Assembly: GCA_002292945.1 (NCBI GenBank)
Contig: DBCG01000138.1
Location: forward strand, 780 to 7,519
DNA: 6,740 bases
Reading direction: 5' to 3'
Origin: Proteobacteria bacterium UBA964
GTDB taxonomy: Bacteria; Pseudomonadota; Gammaproteobacteria; Steroidobacterales; Steroidobacteraceae
The notes under the pieces are model-generated. The model did no database searches and had not been told where the DNA came from. It saw only the letters and a list, made by a program, of their open reading frames with translations. Position numbers and translations under genes: made by a program. This document shows positions 6,696 through 6,740 of this stretch, one piece after another; the stretch's first letter is position 1, and every line of letters starts with the position of its first letter.

Positions 6696-6740
6696 TCAAC
6701 CGCGGAGCAGGGTCAAGACGTACTGCGGCGCCTGGTTGGC
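6696..6740 (-). CDS. fliC: Flagellin, C-terminal end only (rest outside window)
   Basis: The last 14 codons and a TGA stop are visible and encode ANQAPQYVLTLLRG, identical to the end of the complete flagellin gene at 5635-6459. It is on the same strand, upstream in transcription, and has its own hairpin terminator. This D0 tail is the FliS-binding and filament-core region, so both flagellins probably share chaperone and filament. Nothing can be said about its central domain or promoter. Confidence 0.85.
   Translation of the reverse strand, partial: ANQAPQYVLTLLRG

Overview
This is a high-GC stretch of a polar-type flagellar locus with every recognisable gene on the minus strand. Read in the direction of transcription (high to low coordinates) the order is: 3' end of one flagellin gene, a complete flagellin gene, two tandem fliS-type chaperone genes, a FleQ/FlrA-like sigma-54 activator, a FleR/FlrC-like sigma-54 activator, fliE, and most of fliF. 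The order parallels the Pseudomonas/Vibrio block flagellin-flaG-fliD-fliS-fleQ-fleS-fleR-fliE-fliF, but flaG, fliD and the fleS/flrB kinase are absent from this interval. That points to a proteobacterium with a sigma-54/sigma-28 flagellar cascade. A sphingomonad-like alphaproteobacterium or a gammaproteobacterium both fit; I cannot settle the lineage from this sequence.

Region by region: 1-1894 is basal-body structure, FliF (MS ring, C-terminal end outside the window) and FliE (MS ring/rod junction). 1891-4234 holds two enhancer-binding proteins. Both have a full AAA+ core with the GAFTGA sigma-54 contact loop and a C-terminal Fis-type helix-turn-helix, but neither has an N-terminal receiver domain. 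The fleR-like stop and fliE start overlap as ATGA, and fliF starts 4 bases after fliE, so the second activator, fliE and fliF look like one translationally coupled unit. 4235-4468 is a non-coding control region upstream of the fleQ-like gene, unusually rich in short perfect inverted repeats. 4469-5547 carries two divergent FliS paralogues separated by a strong hairpin terminator. 5594-5623 is a perfect 14-bp hairpin between flagellin and the first fliS. 5635-6459 is a short (274 aa) flagellin with a strong Shine-Dalgarno and a plausible sigma-28 promoter. 6652-6687 is the terminator of the next flagellin gene, whose last 14 codons run off the window edge.

Together, the two activators would switch on sigma-54 RNA polymerase for basal-body genes such as fliE/fliF, while flagellin and possibly fliS are expressed late through sigma-28. 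FliS would hold flagellin in the cytoplasm until export. The most notable points are the pair of receiver-less activators with no kinase gene between them, the loss of FleQ's known cyclic-di-GMP contact residues, the duplicated fliS without fliD, and the cluster of inverted repeats ahead of the master-regulator gene.
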